6,752 bases of DNA from Candidatus Cloacimonadota bacterium (GCA_028683635.1 JAQUHL010000110.1:1-6752), one strand, 5' to 3'; shown: positions 1 through 6,439, counted from the first letter of the stretch. Notes: generated from the sequence alone by a model not told the origin. Numbers and translations: made by a program.

Positions 1-1
1 T

Positions 2-2092
2 TACAAGCGGCATATCGCAGCAGGTATTCCTTCCATGTATGGCATGTACCGGGAGCCCAAGCTCGAGGCGATGGGCCTGGTATTCCGGCTGGAAAACGTG
101 ATCCGCAGGTTGTTTGAACGCAGCATTGCCCAAATCAACCTGAATTATCTGAATGGCAAGACGCTCAGGCGTATCAGCCGGATTCTGGAAATATACGACT
201 ATGCCATGAAGCAGGAAATGGTTACCAGTGATGCCTTTGCCTCGGCTCTGCAGATGCTGGCCAGCGTGCAACACACAGCCGGATTTTCCCTGGACCAGTA
301 TCTGGATATCTTCAAGCTGCTCAAAGATAGCGTGAACGAGATCATCAATGAATATTATTACAGGTTCTATGACAGCCAGATAACCCGCCTGAAAGCCGGG
401 CAGCAAAGCAAGAAACAAAGGGAAATCTTTGCCGAGGAATTTTACCGCTCGCTGTTGTCCAATTCCTTCCTTGTGCAGGGTCTGGACAATTTCATCACCA
501 GGATCCTGGAATCCCTCACCCGGATGAGAAAGCTCTTCAAACCGGATGATATTGCCCGGTTGATGTCCTATGATCCGGATCGGCTTTTCTTCCATCTGCA
601 CACCCGCAATTCCCGGATCGAGAACCAGGTGCTCCTCGGTTCCAAGGCCTACTTCCTCAAACGGATGTATCAATATGAATATCCCATCCCTCCGGGCTTT
701 GTGATAACCACGGATCTCTACAGGTGCAGAGCTATCATCAATGCTCATCCGGATATCTCGGAGGAGTTTGACAAGCTGCTGAAGCAAAACCTGAACTATA
801 TGGAAAACTATACAGGGCTCATCTATGGCGATGCCAAAAAGCCGCTTTTGCTTTCGGTGCGCAGTGGTGCTCCCATGAGCCTTCCCGGAGCGATGGATAC
901 TTTCCTGAACATCGGGTTGAATGATGAGATCTGCCTCAAGCTCTCCCAAAGAAAGAACTATGGATGGACTGCCTGGGATTGTTACCGGCGCTTGATCCAA
1001 AGCTGGGGAATGGCCTATGGCATTGAACGGGACGAATTTGACAAAGTGATGATCGAATATAAAAAGCGCTATGGAGTGGATCAGAAAACCAAGTTTACAG
1101 ACGAGCAGATGCGCTTGATGGTGGACGATTACAAGGCGGTGCTATCAGCACACAAGGTATCTTTTGAGCAGGATCCCTTCCTGCAGCTATATACTTCCAT
1201 TTCTCATGTGTTGGATAGCTGGAACACCGATCGGGCGAAGCTCTACCGCAGCAAACTGCACATTGCCGAAGAATGGGGGACAGCCGTCATCGTCCAAAAG
1301 ATGGTGCTGGGGAATATCTCGCTCGATAGTGGCACCGGAGTTCTTTTCACCCATGCCGACTGGCACCAGAAGCCAGGGATCTGCTTAAATGGAGATTTCA
1401 CGCTTTGCAGCCAGGGAGAGGACGTGGTGGCAGGATTGGTACATACACTGCCGATATCGGAAACCGAACGCCTGCGCCAGAATGGAGATATCTCTCTTCA
1501 GAAGGATTTTCCGGATTTGTATCAGGGTCTGCTTCGCTATGCCAGCGGATTGATCGAAGAGAGAGCCTATCCCCACCAGGAAATGGAATTTACTTTTGAG
1601 GGAAATTCCTGCTCGCTGCTATACATCCTGCAAACCAGAAACCAGGTTATCCAGAAGACCCCGGATTATTGCGTCCTGGGCACCAGAGATTGCGAGATGA
1701 AGAAGATCGCTACAGGGATCGGAATTGGCAAGGGAGCGCTGAATGGCATCATCGTCTTCACTGCAGAAGATATTGCCGGCTACAAAGATAGTGGCGAGGC
1801 AATGATACTGGTGCGGCCGGATACGGTGCCGGACGATATGCAGCTCCTCTTTGAGTGCCAGGGCTTGCTCACCTCCAGAGGCGGGGTCACCTCCCATGCG
1901 GCAGTGACGGCCACCCGCCTGGGCCTGATCGGCGTCGTCAATTGCCGGGAATTGGTGGTCAATGAAGAAATGGGAACCTGCACCCTGGGAGGTCTGGAGC
2001 TTGCCGCCGGGGCAAAAATCGCCCTCGATGCCACGGGTGGAGCCATCTATCAGGGGCACTACCTGCTGCAAAGTGTGCACAAATTAGTATAA
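2..2092 (+). CDS. PEP/pyruvate-binding (PPDK-like) protein, 5'-truncated by window edge
   Basis: The reading frame is open from base 2, and the first codons (YKRHIAAGIPSMYG) belong to the protein, so the ATG at 35 is internal and the true start is upstream. Counting from that Met, residues 1-225 are mostly helical and unlike canonical PPDK. Residues 270-289 carry the PPDK nucleotide-binding signature LLSVRSGAPMSLPGAMDT (Arg276). The end carries the swivelling phosphohistidine domain, TSRGGVTSHAAV, with His621 as the predicted phosphorylated residue. The protein stops about 60 residues later, so the C-terminal TIM barrel that binds PEP/pyruvate in full-length PPDK and PEP synthase is missing. 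Known for the family: ATP phosphorylates this histidine, which then passes phosphate to or from pyruvate/PEP. Inferred: a PPDK/PEP-synthase relative that phosphorylates itself and needs a partner, or acts on another substrate. It is cytoplasmic (no signal or membrane segment seen) and probably co-transcribed with the GAPDH-like gene 23 bases downstream. Family assignment is firm; the exact reaction is not. Confidence 0.88.
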   Translation, partial: YKRHIAAGIPSMYGMYREPKLEAMGLVFRLENVIRRLFERSIAQINLNYLNGKTLRRISRILEIYDYAMKQEMVTSDAFASALQMLASVQHTAGFSLDQYLDIFKLLKDSVNEIINEYYYRFYDSQITRLKAGQQSKKQREIFAEEFYRSLLSNSFLVQGLDNFITRILESLTRMRKLFKPDDIARLMSYDPDRLFFHLHTRNSRIENQVLLGSKAYFLKRMYQYEYPIPPGFVITTDLYRCRAIINAHPDISEEFDKLLKQNLNYMENYTGLIYGDAKKPLLLSVRSGAPMSLPGAMDTFLNIGLNDEICLKLSQRKNYGWTAWDCYRRLIQSWGMAYGIERDEFDKVMIEYKKRYGVDQKTKFTDEQMRLMVDDYKAVLSAHKVSFEQDPFLQLYTSISHVLDSWNTDRAKLYRSKLHIAEEWGTAVIVQKMVLGNISLDSGTGVLFTHADWHQKPGICLNGDFTLCSQGEDVVAGLVHTLPISETERLRQNGDISLQKDFPDLYQGLLRYASGLIEERAYPHQEMEFTFEGNSCSLLYILQTRNQVIQKTPDYCVLGTRDCEMKKIATGIGIGKGALNGIIVFTAEDIAGYKDSGEAMILVRPDTVPDDMQLLFECQGLLTSRGGVTSHAAVTATRLGLIGVVNCRELVVNEEMGTCTLGGLELAAGAKIALDATGGAIYQGHYLLQSVHKLV

Positions 2093-2115
2093 AAAAAACA
2101 AGGAGATAGATTCAC

Positions 2116-3366
2116 ATGAAACTGAGTTTACTTAGCAAAAATCTGCTCGGCATCAATGGCCTTGGCAGAATCGGCAAACTCCTCTTATGGAACCAGATCC
2201 ACCTTCGCTATTTCGATGGCATCGTAATCAATTGCGGTCGTGAGATTGGCAAGGATCTGGATGATCTCATTCAGGTCATCGAAACAGACAGCACCTATGG
2301 TTCGCTGCATAAGTTCCTCTTTGGGATGGTCGGCAAAAAGGCGGAGATCAGGGTGCTCGATGCCGAAAAACCCATCCTGGAAATTGAGGGTATCCCCATC
2401 AAAATCCTGCGCAATGCCCGCGATCCCAAGGATGTGAACTGGCTGAACGAGGGAGTCAAGATCGTAGTGGATTGCACCGGTAGCTTCCTGGATCCGGCCC
2501 AGGCCACCGAGGGCGGGAAACCCTGCCTGCGGGGGCACCTGGATTCCGGAGCTTTGAAGGTGATCTGCTCCGCGCCCTTCAAGCTCAAAGGCACCACTCA
2601 GATGCCGGAGGATGCCAAAACCATGATCTTCGGGATCAACCATCTGGAATTTGATCCTGCCCGGCACCACATCATTTCTGCCGCTTCCTGCACCACCACC
2701 GGGCTTTCCCACATGATTAAACCCCTGATGGAAAATGAGCTTACTTCCAGGATCGTAACCGCCTCCATGAGCACCATCCACGCCACTACCAATACCCAAT
2801 CCATCCTCGATAGCGTCCCCAAAGCCGCCGCCGCCGATCTTAGAAAATCCCGCAGCGTCCTGAACAACATCATCCTCTCAACCACCGGCGTCACCAAAGC
2901 GCTCGAACAGGTTATGCCCGGGATCAAACATATCGGCTTCATGGCAGATAGTGTGCGCATTCCCATCAATACGGTTTCATTGATCAATCTCAATGTGACT
3001 TTCTATACCCAACTCGATGATCTGGGCGAACCCAGGATCAACCGCAAGCTGATCAACGACGTTTACCAAAAGGCTGCCCAGGGTGCCCAAAAAGACCTGC
3101 TCATCTATTCTGAAAGGCAAAACGTCTCGGCAGACCTGATCGGAACCATGGCCGCGATCACCATCGAAGCCCACGAAACCCATACCCGCACCGGATTCAT
3201 CAGCTTCCCTCCGGAAGTGCTTGCCCTGCAGGGACTAAACACAGATAAACACCTCGAAATGCCCGTCACCCATGCCAAAATCTTCGGCTGGTACGACAAT
3301 GAACTCGGCTCTTATGTGAACTGCCTTTCCAAACTCATAAACTACGTGGCGGAAAACAGTTTATAA
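2116..3366 (+). CDS. gap: glyceraldehyde-3-phosphate dehydrogenase-like protein (divergent, 416 aa)
   Basis: GAPDH interconverts glyceraldehyde-3-phosphate and 1,3-bisphosphoglycerate with NAD(P). The N-terminus has the Rossmann signature GINGLGRIG (residues 12-20). The catalytic cysteine lies in ASCTTT (Cys192) and the catalytic histidine in STIHATTNTQ (His222). Other family blocks are present: an NNIILSTTGVTKAL stretch, an RIPINTVSLINL stretch in place of the usual RVPTPNVSVVDL, and WYDNELGSYVN near the C-terminus. At 416 residues it is longer than the usual ~330-340, with insertions spread through the protein and a 30-residue Cys-His spacing (27 in E. coli GapA). Two unusual points: the Asp ending strand beta-2 (IND in GapA) is Cys40 in INCGR, and the usual Asn after CTT is Thr195. 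Both could alter cofactor choice. The start is supported by AAGGAG at 2100-2105, ten bases upstream. It follows the PPDK-like gene closely, suggesting an operon, and ends before a strong hairpin terminator. The family is secure; NAD versus NADP use and direction in vivo are open. Confidence 0.92.
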   Translation: MKLSLLSKNLLGINGLGRIGKLLLWNQIHLRYFDGIVINCGREIGKDLDDLIQVIETDSTYGSLHKFLFGMVGKKAEIRVLDAEKPILEIEGIPIKILRNARDPKDVNWLNEGVKIVVDCTGSFLDPAQATEGGKPCLRGHLDSGALKVICSAPFKLKGTTQMPEDAKTMIFGINHLEFDPARHHIISAASCTTTGLSHMIKPLMENELTSRIVTASMSTIHATTNTQSILDSVPKAAAADLRKSRSVLNNIILSTTGVTKALEQVMPGIKHIGFMADSVRIPINTVSLINLNVTFYTQLDDLGEPRINRKLINDVYQKAAQGAQKDLLIYSERQNVSADLIGTMAAITIEAHETHTRTGFISFPPEVLALQGLNTDKHLEMPVTHAKIFGWYDNELGSYVNCLSKLINYVAENSL

Positions 3367-3394
3367 GCTGATATTATCTGAACCTCTGGACTAT

Positions 3395-3433
3395 CAAAAG
3401 AGTCATCTCTATAGGATGGCTCTTTTGTGTTTG
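3395..3433 (+). terminator. intrinsic terminator after the GAPDH-like gene
   Basis: A 13-bp stem pairs 3395-3407 with 3415-3427 (one G-T wobble) around a 7-base loop (3408-3414). The outer part is CAAAAGAG/CTCTTTTG, followed by the T-rich TGTTTGT. It begins 28 bases after the stop codon. The A-run on the left arm means it could also work in the opposite direction. It marks the end of the PPDK-like/GAPDH transcription unit. Confidence 0.8.
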
Positions 3434-3504
3434 TAGTTCTTATGTGTGAAGGACTCATCTTTGCAGGGAGGGCATTTGTTCATCTTAATATTGTGGATAA
3501 CTAT

Positions 3505-3510
3505 TTTATA
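3505..3510. repeat. left copy of candidate target-site duplication (TTTATA)
   Basis: TTTATA directly abuts the left terminal repeat GAGTCA and is repeated exactly at 6298-6303 directly after the right terminal TGACTC. It is short and AT-rich, so chance cannot be excluded, but the position is exactly that expected of a duplication. Confidence 0.45.
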
Positions 3511-3554
3511 GAGTCACCCAAATCTGCAAGTAACGATCACTTGGACAAATGGGG
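3511..3554 (+). repeat. left terminal inverted repeat of the cassette
   Basis: Matches to the right end, in order, are GAGTCA (3511-3516), AAATCTGCAA (3520-3529), TCAC (3537-3540) and AAATGG (3547-3552). The first two are separated by the same three-base gap in both ends. The partner is 6250-6297 on the opposite strand, where the inner part is a few bases longer. Conserved order and similar spacing argue against coincidence. Confidence 0.6.
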
Positions 3555-3586
3555 ATAACGCTTTATGTGGTGTGGAGATAGATAGG

Positions 3587-3613
3587 ACTGATTATGGAAA
3601 TTTGCTAATCAGT
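3587..3613. repeat. perfect 8-bp inverted repeat
   Basis: ACTGATTA (3587-3594) pairs exactly with TAATCAGT (3606-3613) across an 11-base spacer. It sits in the noncoding left arm of the cassette, just before the phased repeats at 3616-3640. It could be a protein-binding site or an RNA hairpin. No poly-T tract follows, so it is not a typical terminator. Confidence 0.4.
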
Positions 3614-3615
3614 AT

Positions 3616-3640
3616 TGGACGTTTCTGGACGTGTTTGGAT
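3616..3640. repeat. helically phased 10-bp direct repeats (TGGA-type)
   Basis: TGGACGT occurs at 3616-3622 and again at 3626-3632, and TGGAT begins at 3636, so TGGA recurs at exactly 10-base steps, about one helical turn. The last unit runs into the inner end repeat at 3638. This looks like a small protein-binding array, perhaps for a transposase or a repressor. Three short units make this tentative. Confidence 0.35.
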
Positions 3641-3662
3641 CACCGAAAGCTGCAAATTGAGC
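3638..3662 (+). repeat. inner end repeat, left arm
   Basis: This stretch contains TCACCGAAA (3640-3648) followed by a CTGCAAAT-like tail. It matches the minus strand of 6250-6274 at 20 of 25 positions. It is a second, better conserved inverted pair lying inside the terminal pair, so both ends of the cassette have at least two related motifs. Confidence 0.55.
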
Positions 3663-3957
3663 TGTTATCGAACTATTTAAGGACTTTGGGGTTTCACTAC
3701 AAAATGATCGATTTAAAAAAGCCGTAACTGAAGTGACAAAACGCCGATCAGAAATGGATCGACACCCTTATCCTCGTCTCTAATCACAACAATTCAGTCT
3801 AAAAAAATTCACAATAATCAACAATCTGTGTAGTCAATCGTTGTCAAGATGCTTTTTTGAGCGTCTCCTTGTACGGTACCTATCCATGATCTGGATCAAG
3901 CAAGGCATGTCATAGGAGTTCTACTACATATAGTATTGGATGGTCGTGCTTTACTAA

Positions 3958-4017
3958 TTGACATAATCTCATGTAGGGAAAAGATGGTCATAAGGTGCTT
4001 TAATTCATAACAAGCAC
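3958..4017 (+). promoter_or_regulatory. possible promoter/operator region of the TPR-MBL gene
   Basis: A perfect -35-like TTGACA lies at 3958-3963. No good -10 box sits at the usual 16-18 base spacing, so promoter function is uncertain. Downstream, GTGCTT (3995-4000) and AAGCAC (4012-4017) form a 6-bp inverted repeat around 11 bases. The sequence CTTTAAT also recurs twice (3998-4004, 4017-4023). These could be an operator overlapping the 5' leader, or a leader hairpin, ending about 27 bases before the chosen start codon. Confidence 0.3.
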
Positions 4018-4044
4018 TTTAATCATACTGTGAAAAGGGGATTT

Positions 4045-6114
4045 ATGGAAAAGCAGTATATGAGTTATATGGAATTGATCAGAAAAGCGTTTGAAGCGTA
4101 TGAAATTGATGATTTCCAATTAGCAAGCGTTTTTTTTGAGCAAGTCATTCATTCTGAATTTACACAAAACGCCCAAGAAGATAGTTCTTTAGTTTCGATT
4201 TTTTTCCATTATGGTTACAGCCTAGCAAGATGTAAGAAGTTTGCTCAAGCAATAGGTGTCTATAATATTATTATTCACAGGTTTCTCAAAATTAGAACTC
4301 CAGATGTTATGGTATATGTGGCAAGAACTTTTAATAACTTAGCATTGTGCTATAGGATAATCGACAGAATTTCCGAAATCTTTGAGCCTCTTGAATTGTG
4401 TATTGATCACTATAAAAATGAAGACGACATAGAGATAATCCACCAAGTAGCCTTATCAATGTATTATAGTAGCGTCTTTAACAAGCACTTTGGAAATGAG
4501 CAATTACATCTCCTTCGTGCGAGGGATATATTTACTATGTTTACTCATTCGAAAGAGAAAGAGAATACATGGCAATGGAGAGAACTCTTATCGCATGCTA
4601 GTTCAGCCCTGCAAACTCAAACCAAGGATGCTGACAGGAATGACTTAATCATGATTAAAAAGATTAAGGATGAAACTCGTAACGATCCTGAAAACAGTAT
4701 ATCTATTTACATAAGAGAAGTACTTAAGGTAATCAATGCTGATCTGAAGAAAAACTACTTTTCAATTATTGAAAAAGAGAGGAATAGAACTAATGAGTTC
4801 ATGATGGGTGAATCCCTTCTAGATAAATCACGATCGTTTCTTTTGATACTAAGAGAATGGAATTCTTACACACCAACTATACCATCTTGTGATGAAAAGG
4901 ACAGAGGCGGAGGTTATTATGTACAACATTTCAAGACAGGAATTGTGATTGATCCTGGTTATGATTTCATTAGGTTATTCCATGAAGCTGGTGGGAGACT
5001 TTGCGACATCAATAATATAATCATTACACATGCCCACGATGATCATACAGCAGATTTCGAATCCTTGAGAATGCTTATTTTTCGCATAAAGAGAAACAAT
5101 CCCAAAGTTCGGCCTTCACTATATGTAAGTGCAAGTGTCGAGCGAAAGTTTTCCGGACTGATGCAGTTGAATGATGGGTTGTTCGAGAGAGTAGTAATAC
5201 TTAACCACTTATCTATACATGAAACTCACATTATTAAACTATCTTCTGATGTTAAAATGATTCCACTTCCTGCCTATCATAATGATGTGGTGAGTTTCAG
5301 TCATTCAATAGGTGTTTACCTTGAGTTTATGTTGGATTCAGACAATTCGACAAACATGTTGTTTACAGGAGATACTGGATACTATCCGGTTAGAATGGAG
5401 AATGGCAAACCCCAGACCTATAACTACACTCATAAAGGTGAACTCGTGCAAGACTATATTCTTGATGACGACCCAGATAACTCATTACCTTCACAGTACA
5501 AGGGAATACTCTCAACAAACTTCAGAATCGATTTACTTGTCTCACATATTGGATCAATTCAAGCTTTCGAGTTTGGGGACGATCATGAAAGGATTCCTTC
5601 CACTGAGAATCTCGAATACATCTCGCGCAATTTGTATTCCAATCACTTAGGACTTCTAGGCACATTAATGCTTGTAAACGATATTGCTCCTGAACTAACG
5701 ATAGTAAGTGAGTTTGGGGGTGAGTTGAAAAAAATAAGAATTGAGTTGATTGCTAAACTTATGCAAGCTCTAAGAAATAAAAGAAAAGACGATGGAAAAC
5801 AAGAATTACAGATAATTCCCGGTGATATATCTGTAGTGTACGATATCATTCATAAGAAGGTGCTTGCTTTCAATGGGACTGAATGGGTCCCAACCTCACC
5901 CAAACAAGTTTCAGTTCTCGAATCACAGAACTATTCACGAACATATTGCAAGTCTTCGGATAACTATGATGTTGTTGAGAATCAAGACTTCCTTAGAGTA
6001 TGCTTGATTAACAAGAATACTTCTAAAATGGATAGCACACGAGTAAACAGCACAATGAAGGAATTTTTATCTCGATACTATAATCATAAACTTCCGTTTC
6101 ACTCTGGGCGATAA
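4045..6114 (+). CDS. TPR-like / metallo-beta-lactamase-fold metallohydrolase, 689 aa
   Basis: The ATG at 4045 is chosen over the in-frame GTG at 4030 because AAAAGGGG (4033-4040) lies just ahead of it, although spacing is short, and no ribosome site precedes the GTG. Residues ~5-170 are paired amphipathic helices resembling TPR units. Residues ~170-285 are a charged helical linker. An MBL-fold domain starts near RGGGYYV (287-293). Predicted metal ligands are all present: His329, His331, Asp333 and His334 in THAHDDH, His412 in PAYHND, Asp443 in FTGDTG and His501 in SHIGS. Further conserved-looking blocks are NHLGLLGT (His534), SEFGGE (555-560) and PGD (592-594). The last ~80 residues are unrecognised. 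Known of the fold: di-metal hydrolases cutting phosphodiesters, nucleic acids, lactams or thioesters. The real substrate here is unknown. No signal peptide or membrane segment is seen, so it is probably cytoplasmic. It is the only gene of an AT-rich, repeat-bounded cassette, which suggests horizontal arrival. MBL-fold proteins occur in some anti-phage systems (for example type I AVAST), but no partner gene is nearby. Domain call is strong; role is speculative. Confidence 0.85.
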   Translation: MEKQYMSYMELIRKAFEAYEIDDFQLASVFFEQVIHSEFTQNAQEDSSLVSIFFHYGYSLARCKKFAQAIGVYNIIIHRFLKIRTPDVMVYVARTFNNLALCYRIIDRISEIFEPLELCIDHYKNEDDIEIIHQVALSMYYSSVFNKHFGNEQLHLLRARDIFTMFTHSKEKENTWQWRELLSHASSALQTQTKDADRNDLIMIKKIKDETRNDPENSISIYIREVLKVINADLKKNYFSIIEKERNRTNEFMMGESLLDKSRSFLLILREWNSYTPTIPSCDEKDRGGGYYVQHFKTGIVIDPGYDFIRLFHEAGGRLCDINNIIITHAHDDHTADFESLRMLIFRIKRNNPKVRPSLYVSASVERKFSGLMQLNDGLFERVVILNHLSIHETHIIKLSSDVKMIPLPAYHNDVVSFSHSIGVYLEFMLDSDNSTNMLFTGDTGYYPVRMENGKPQTYNYTHKGELVQDYILDDDPDNSLPSQYKGILSTNFRIDLLVSHIGSIQAFEFGDDHERIPSTENLEYISRNLYSNHLGLLGTLMLVNDIAPELTIVSEFGGELKKIRIELIAKLMQALRNKRKDDGKQELQIIPGDISVVYDIIHKKVLAFNGTEWVPTSPKQVSVLESQNYSRTYCKSSDNYDVVENQDFLRVCLINKNTSKMDSTRVNSTMKEFLSRYYNHKLPFHSGR

Positions 6115-6122
6115 TACTTTAG

Positions 6123-6158
6123 TTCACTTAATTTGATGGAAGTGAATGGCGGTGTTTT
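6123..6158 (+). terminator. weak hairpin terminator candidate after the TPR-MBL gene
   Basis: TTCACTT (6123-6129) pairs with AAGTGAA (6140-6146) around a 10-base loop, extendable by one G-T pair. A short T run (GTTTTG) follows about eight bases later. It starts nine bases after the stop codon. The stem is AT-rich and the T tract is offset, so termination would be weak. Confidence 0.35.
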
Positions 6159-6249
6159 GAAATGCTTTTCATATCATGTTGGTAGAAAATCCAGCTAGCA
6201 GATATCGATATTCTAAACAGGTTTTTTTAAGAAGGTTCAAAACTATTTC

Positions 6250-6297
6250 CCTCCATTTACAGATTTCGGTGAGCGGAATTGCAGATTTCACTGACTC
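6250..6297 (-). repeat. right terminal and inner end repeats of the cassette
   Basis: Read on the minus strand from 6297 inward: GAGTCA, three bases, AAATCTGCAA, then TCACCGAAA and a CTGTAAATGG-like tail. On the plus strand the two units are seen as TTACAGATTTCGGTGA (6257-6272) and TTGCAGATTTCACTGA (6279-6294), 13 of 16 identical and exactly 22 bases apart. The outer unit pairs with the left end at 3511-3529, the inner with 3638-3662. Two units two helical turns apart fit a site bound by multiple transposase subunits. Confidence 0.6.
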
Positions 6298-6303
6298 TTT
6301 ATA
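6298..6303. repeat. right copy of candidate target-site duplication (TTTATA)
   Basis: An exact copy of 3505-3510, directly abutting the right terminal TGACTC. It overlaps the longer repeated word ATAACTAT (6301-6308), which also occurs at 3497-3504, so the duplication could be read either way. Confidence 0.45.
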
Positions 6304-6361
6304 ACTATAGTACGTATCTCCTATCCATGTAAGCAGATATCCAGCAGGTCAGATAATAATC

Positions 6362-6400
6362 TTGACAAAAGACGGTGTATCTCAAAATGAGCATATGTTC
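6362..6400 (+). promoter_or_regulatory. possible promoter of the NifX-type gene
   Basis: A perfect TTGACA -35-like box lies at 6362-6367, 73 bases before the start codon and outside the right end of the cassette. The -10 region at standard spacing is poor; TATGTT at 6394-6399 is the nearest look-alike but is too far. If real, the insertion upstream left this promoter intact. Confidence 0.25.
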
Positions 6401-6439
6401 TATTGAACTGAAATTGAAAAGAGAATAAAGGAGTTCCAG

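Larger units (their letters stand above)
3434..4029. other. gene-free stretch: outer flank and noncoding left arm of the cassette
   Basis: About 600 bases between the GAPDH terminator and the TPR-MBL gene. The first part, to about 3510, is flanking sequence. From 3511 it holds the left terminal repeat, an inverted repeat, phased 10-bp repeats, the inner end repeat and, near 3958-4017, possible control sequences for the downstream gene. No credible coding frame is seen on either strand. The longest plus-strand remnant (3661-3780, 40 codons) has stops on both sides and no start signal. I see no tRNA or CRISPR-like structure. Confidence 0.6.
3511..6297. mobile_element. putative non-autonomous transposon-like cassette carrying one TPR-MBL gene
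   Basis: The segment is bounded by inward-facing imperfect inverted repeats. The left end reads GAGTCA-CCC-AAATCTGCAA (3511-3529); the right end, read on the minus strand, is GAGTCA-GTG-AAATCTGCAA (6297-6279). The same six bases TTTATA abut each outside edge (3505-3510 and 6298-6303), as in a target-site duplication. Related repeats lie inside both ends (3638-3662 and 6250-6274, 20 of 25 matching in inverted orientation). Base composition inside is clearly AT-richer than in the genes on either side. No transposase, integrase or resolvase frame is present, so the element would need enzymes in trans or is a decayed remnant. Repeated end motifs are typical of IS21-like and Tn7-like ends, but I cannot assign a family. 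An alternative parse uses an 8-base repeat, ATAACTAT (3497-3504 and 6301-6308), as the duplication, with the ends shifted outward by a few bases. No database comparison was possible. Confidence 0.55.
6115..6439. other. gene-free stretch: right arm of the cassette and upstream region of the NifX-type gene
   Basis: This 325-base stretch holds a weak terminator hairpin, a perfect palindrome ATATCGATAT (6202-6211), a run of seven T (6222-6228), the right end repeats (6250-6297), and then about 140 bases of flanking sequence before the NifX-type gene. A GCAGATATC motif occurs twice (around 6199 and 6331), one copy inside and one outside the proposed end, and resembles the end-repeat core. The minus-strand open frame covering 6305-6736 overlaps the NifX-type gene and is not considered real. 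Confidence 0.55.

Noticed and set aside
35..37. ATG at 35 as the start of the PPDK-like gene
   Set aside because: The frame is open to the window edge and the residues before this Met continue the protein; no ribosome site is seen before it.
1619..2080. A 153-residue minus-strand open frame inside the PPDK-like gene
   Set aside because: It lies opposite the conserved phosphohistidine domain; its openness follows from the codon bias of the real gene.
2185..2799. A 204-residue minus-strand open frame inside the GAPDH-like gene
   Set aside because: It is a shadow of a well-supported coding gene in GC-rich codons, with low-complexity glycine-rich translation and no start signal.
3497..3504. ATAACTAT, also at 6301-6308, as an 8-base target-site duplication
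   Set aside because: It is exact and possible, but using it makes the element termini unequal (TTTATAGAGTCA against AAAGAGTCA). TTTATA abutting symmetric GAGTCA ends is simpler, so the 8-base reading is kept only as an alternative.
3661..3780. A 40-codon open stretch on the plus strand in the cassette's left arm that reads like a charged helical peptide
   Set aside because: It has stops on both sides, no start codon with a ribosome site, and its upstream part overlaps the inner end repeat. It could be a gene remnant, but this cannot be supported from sequence alone.
3511..4029. CRISPR array or tRNA in the gene-free left arm
   Set aside because: The repeats are few, short and not regularly spaced with unique spacers, and no cloverleaf or conserved tRNA T-loop pattern was found.
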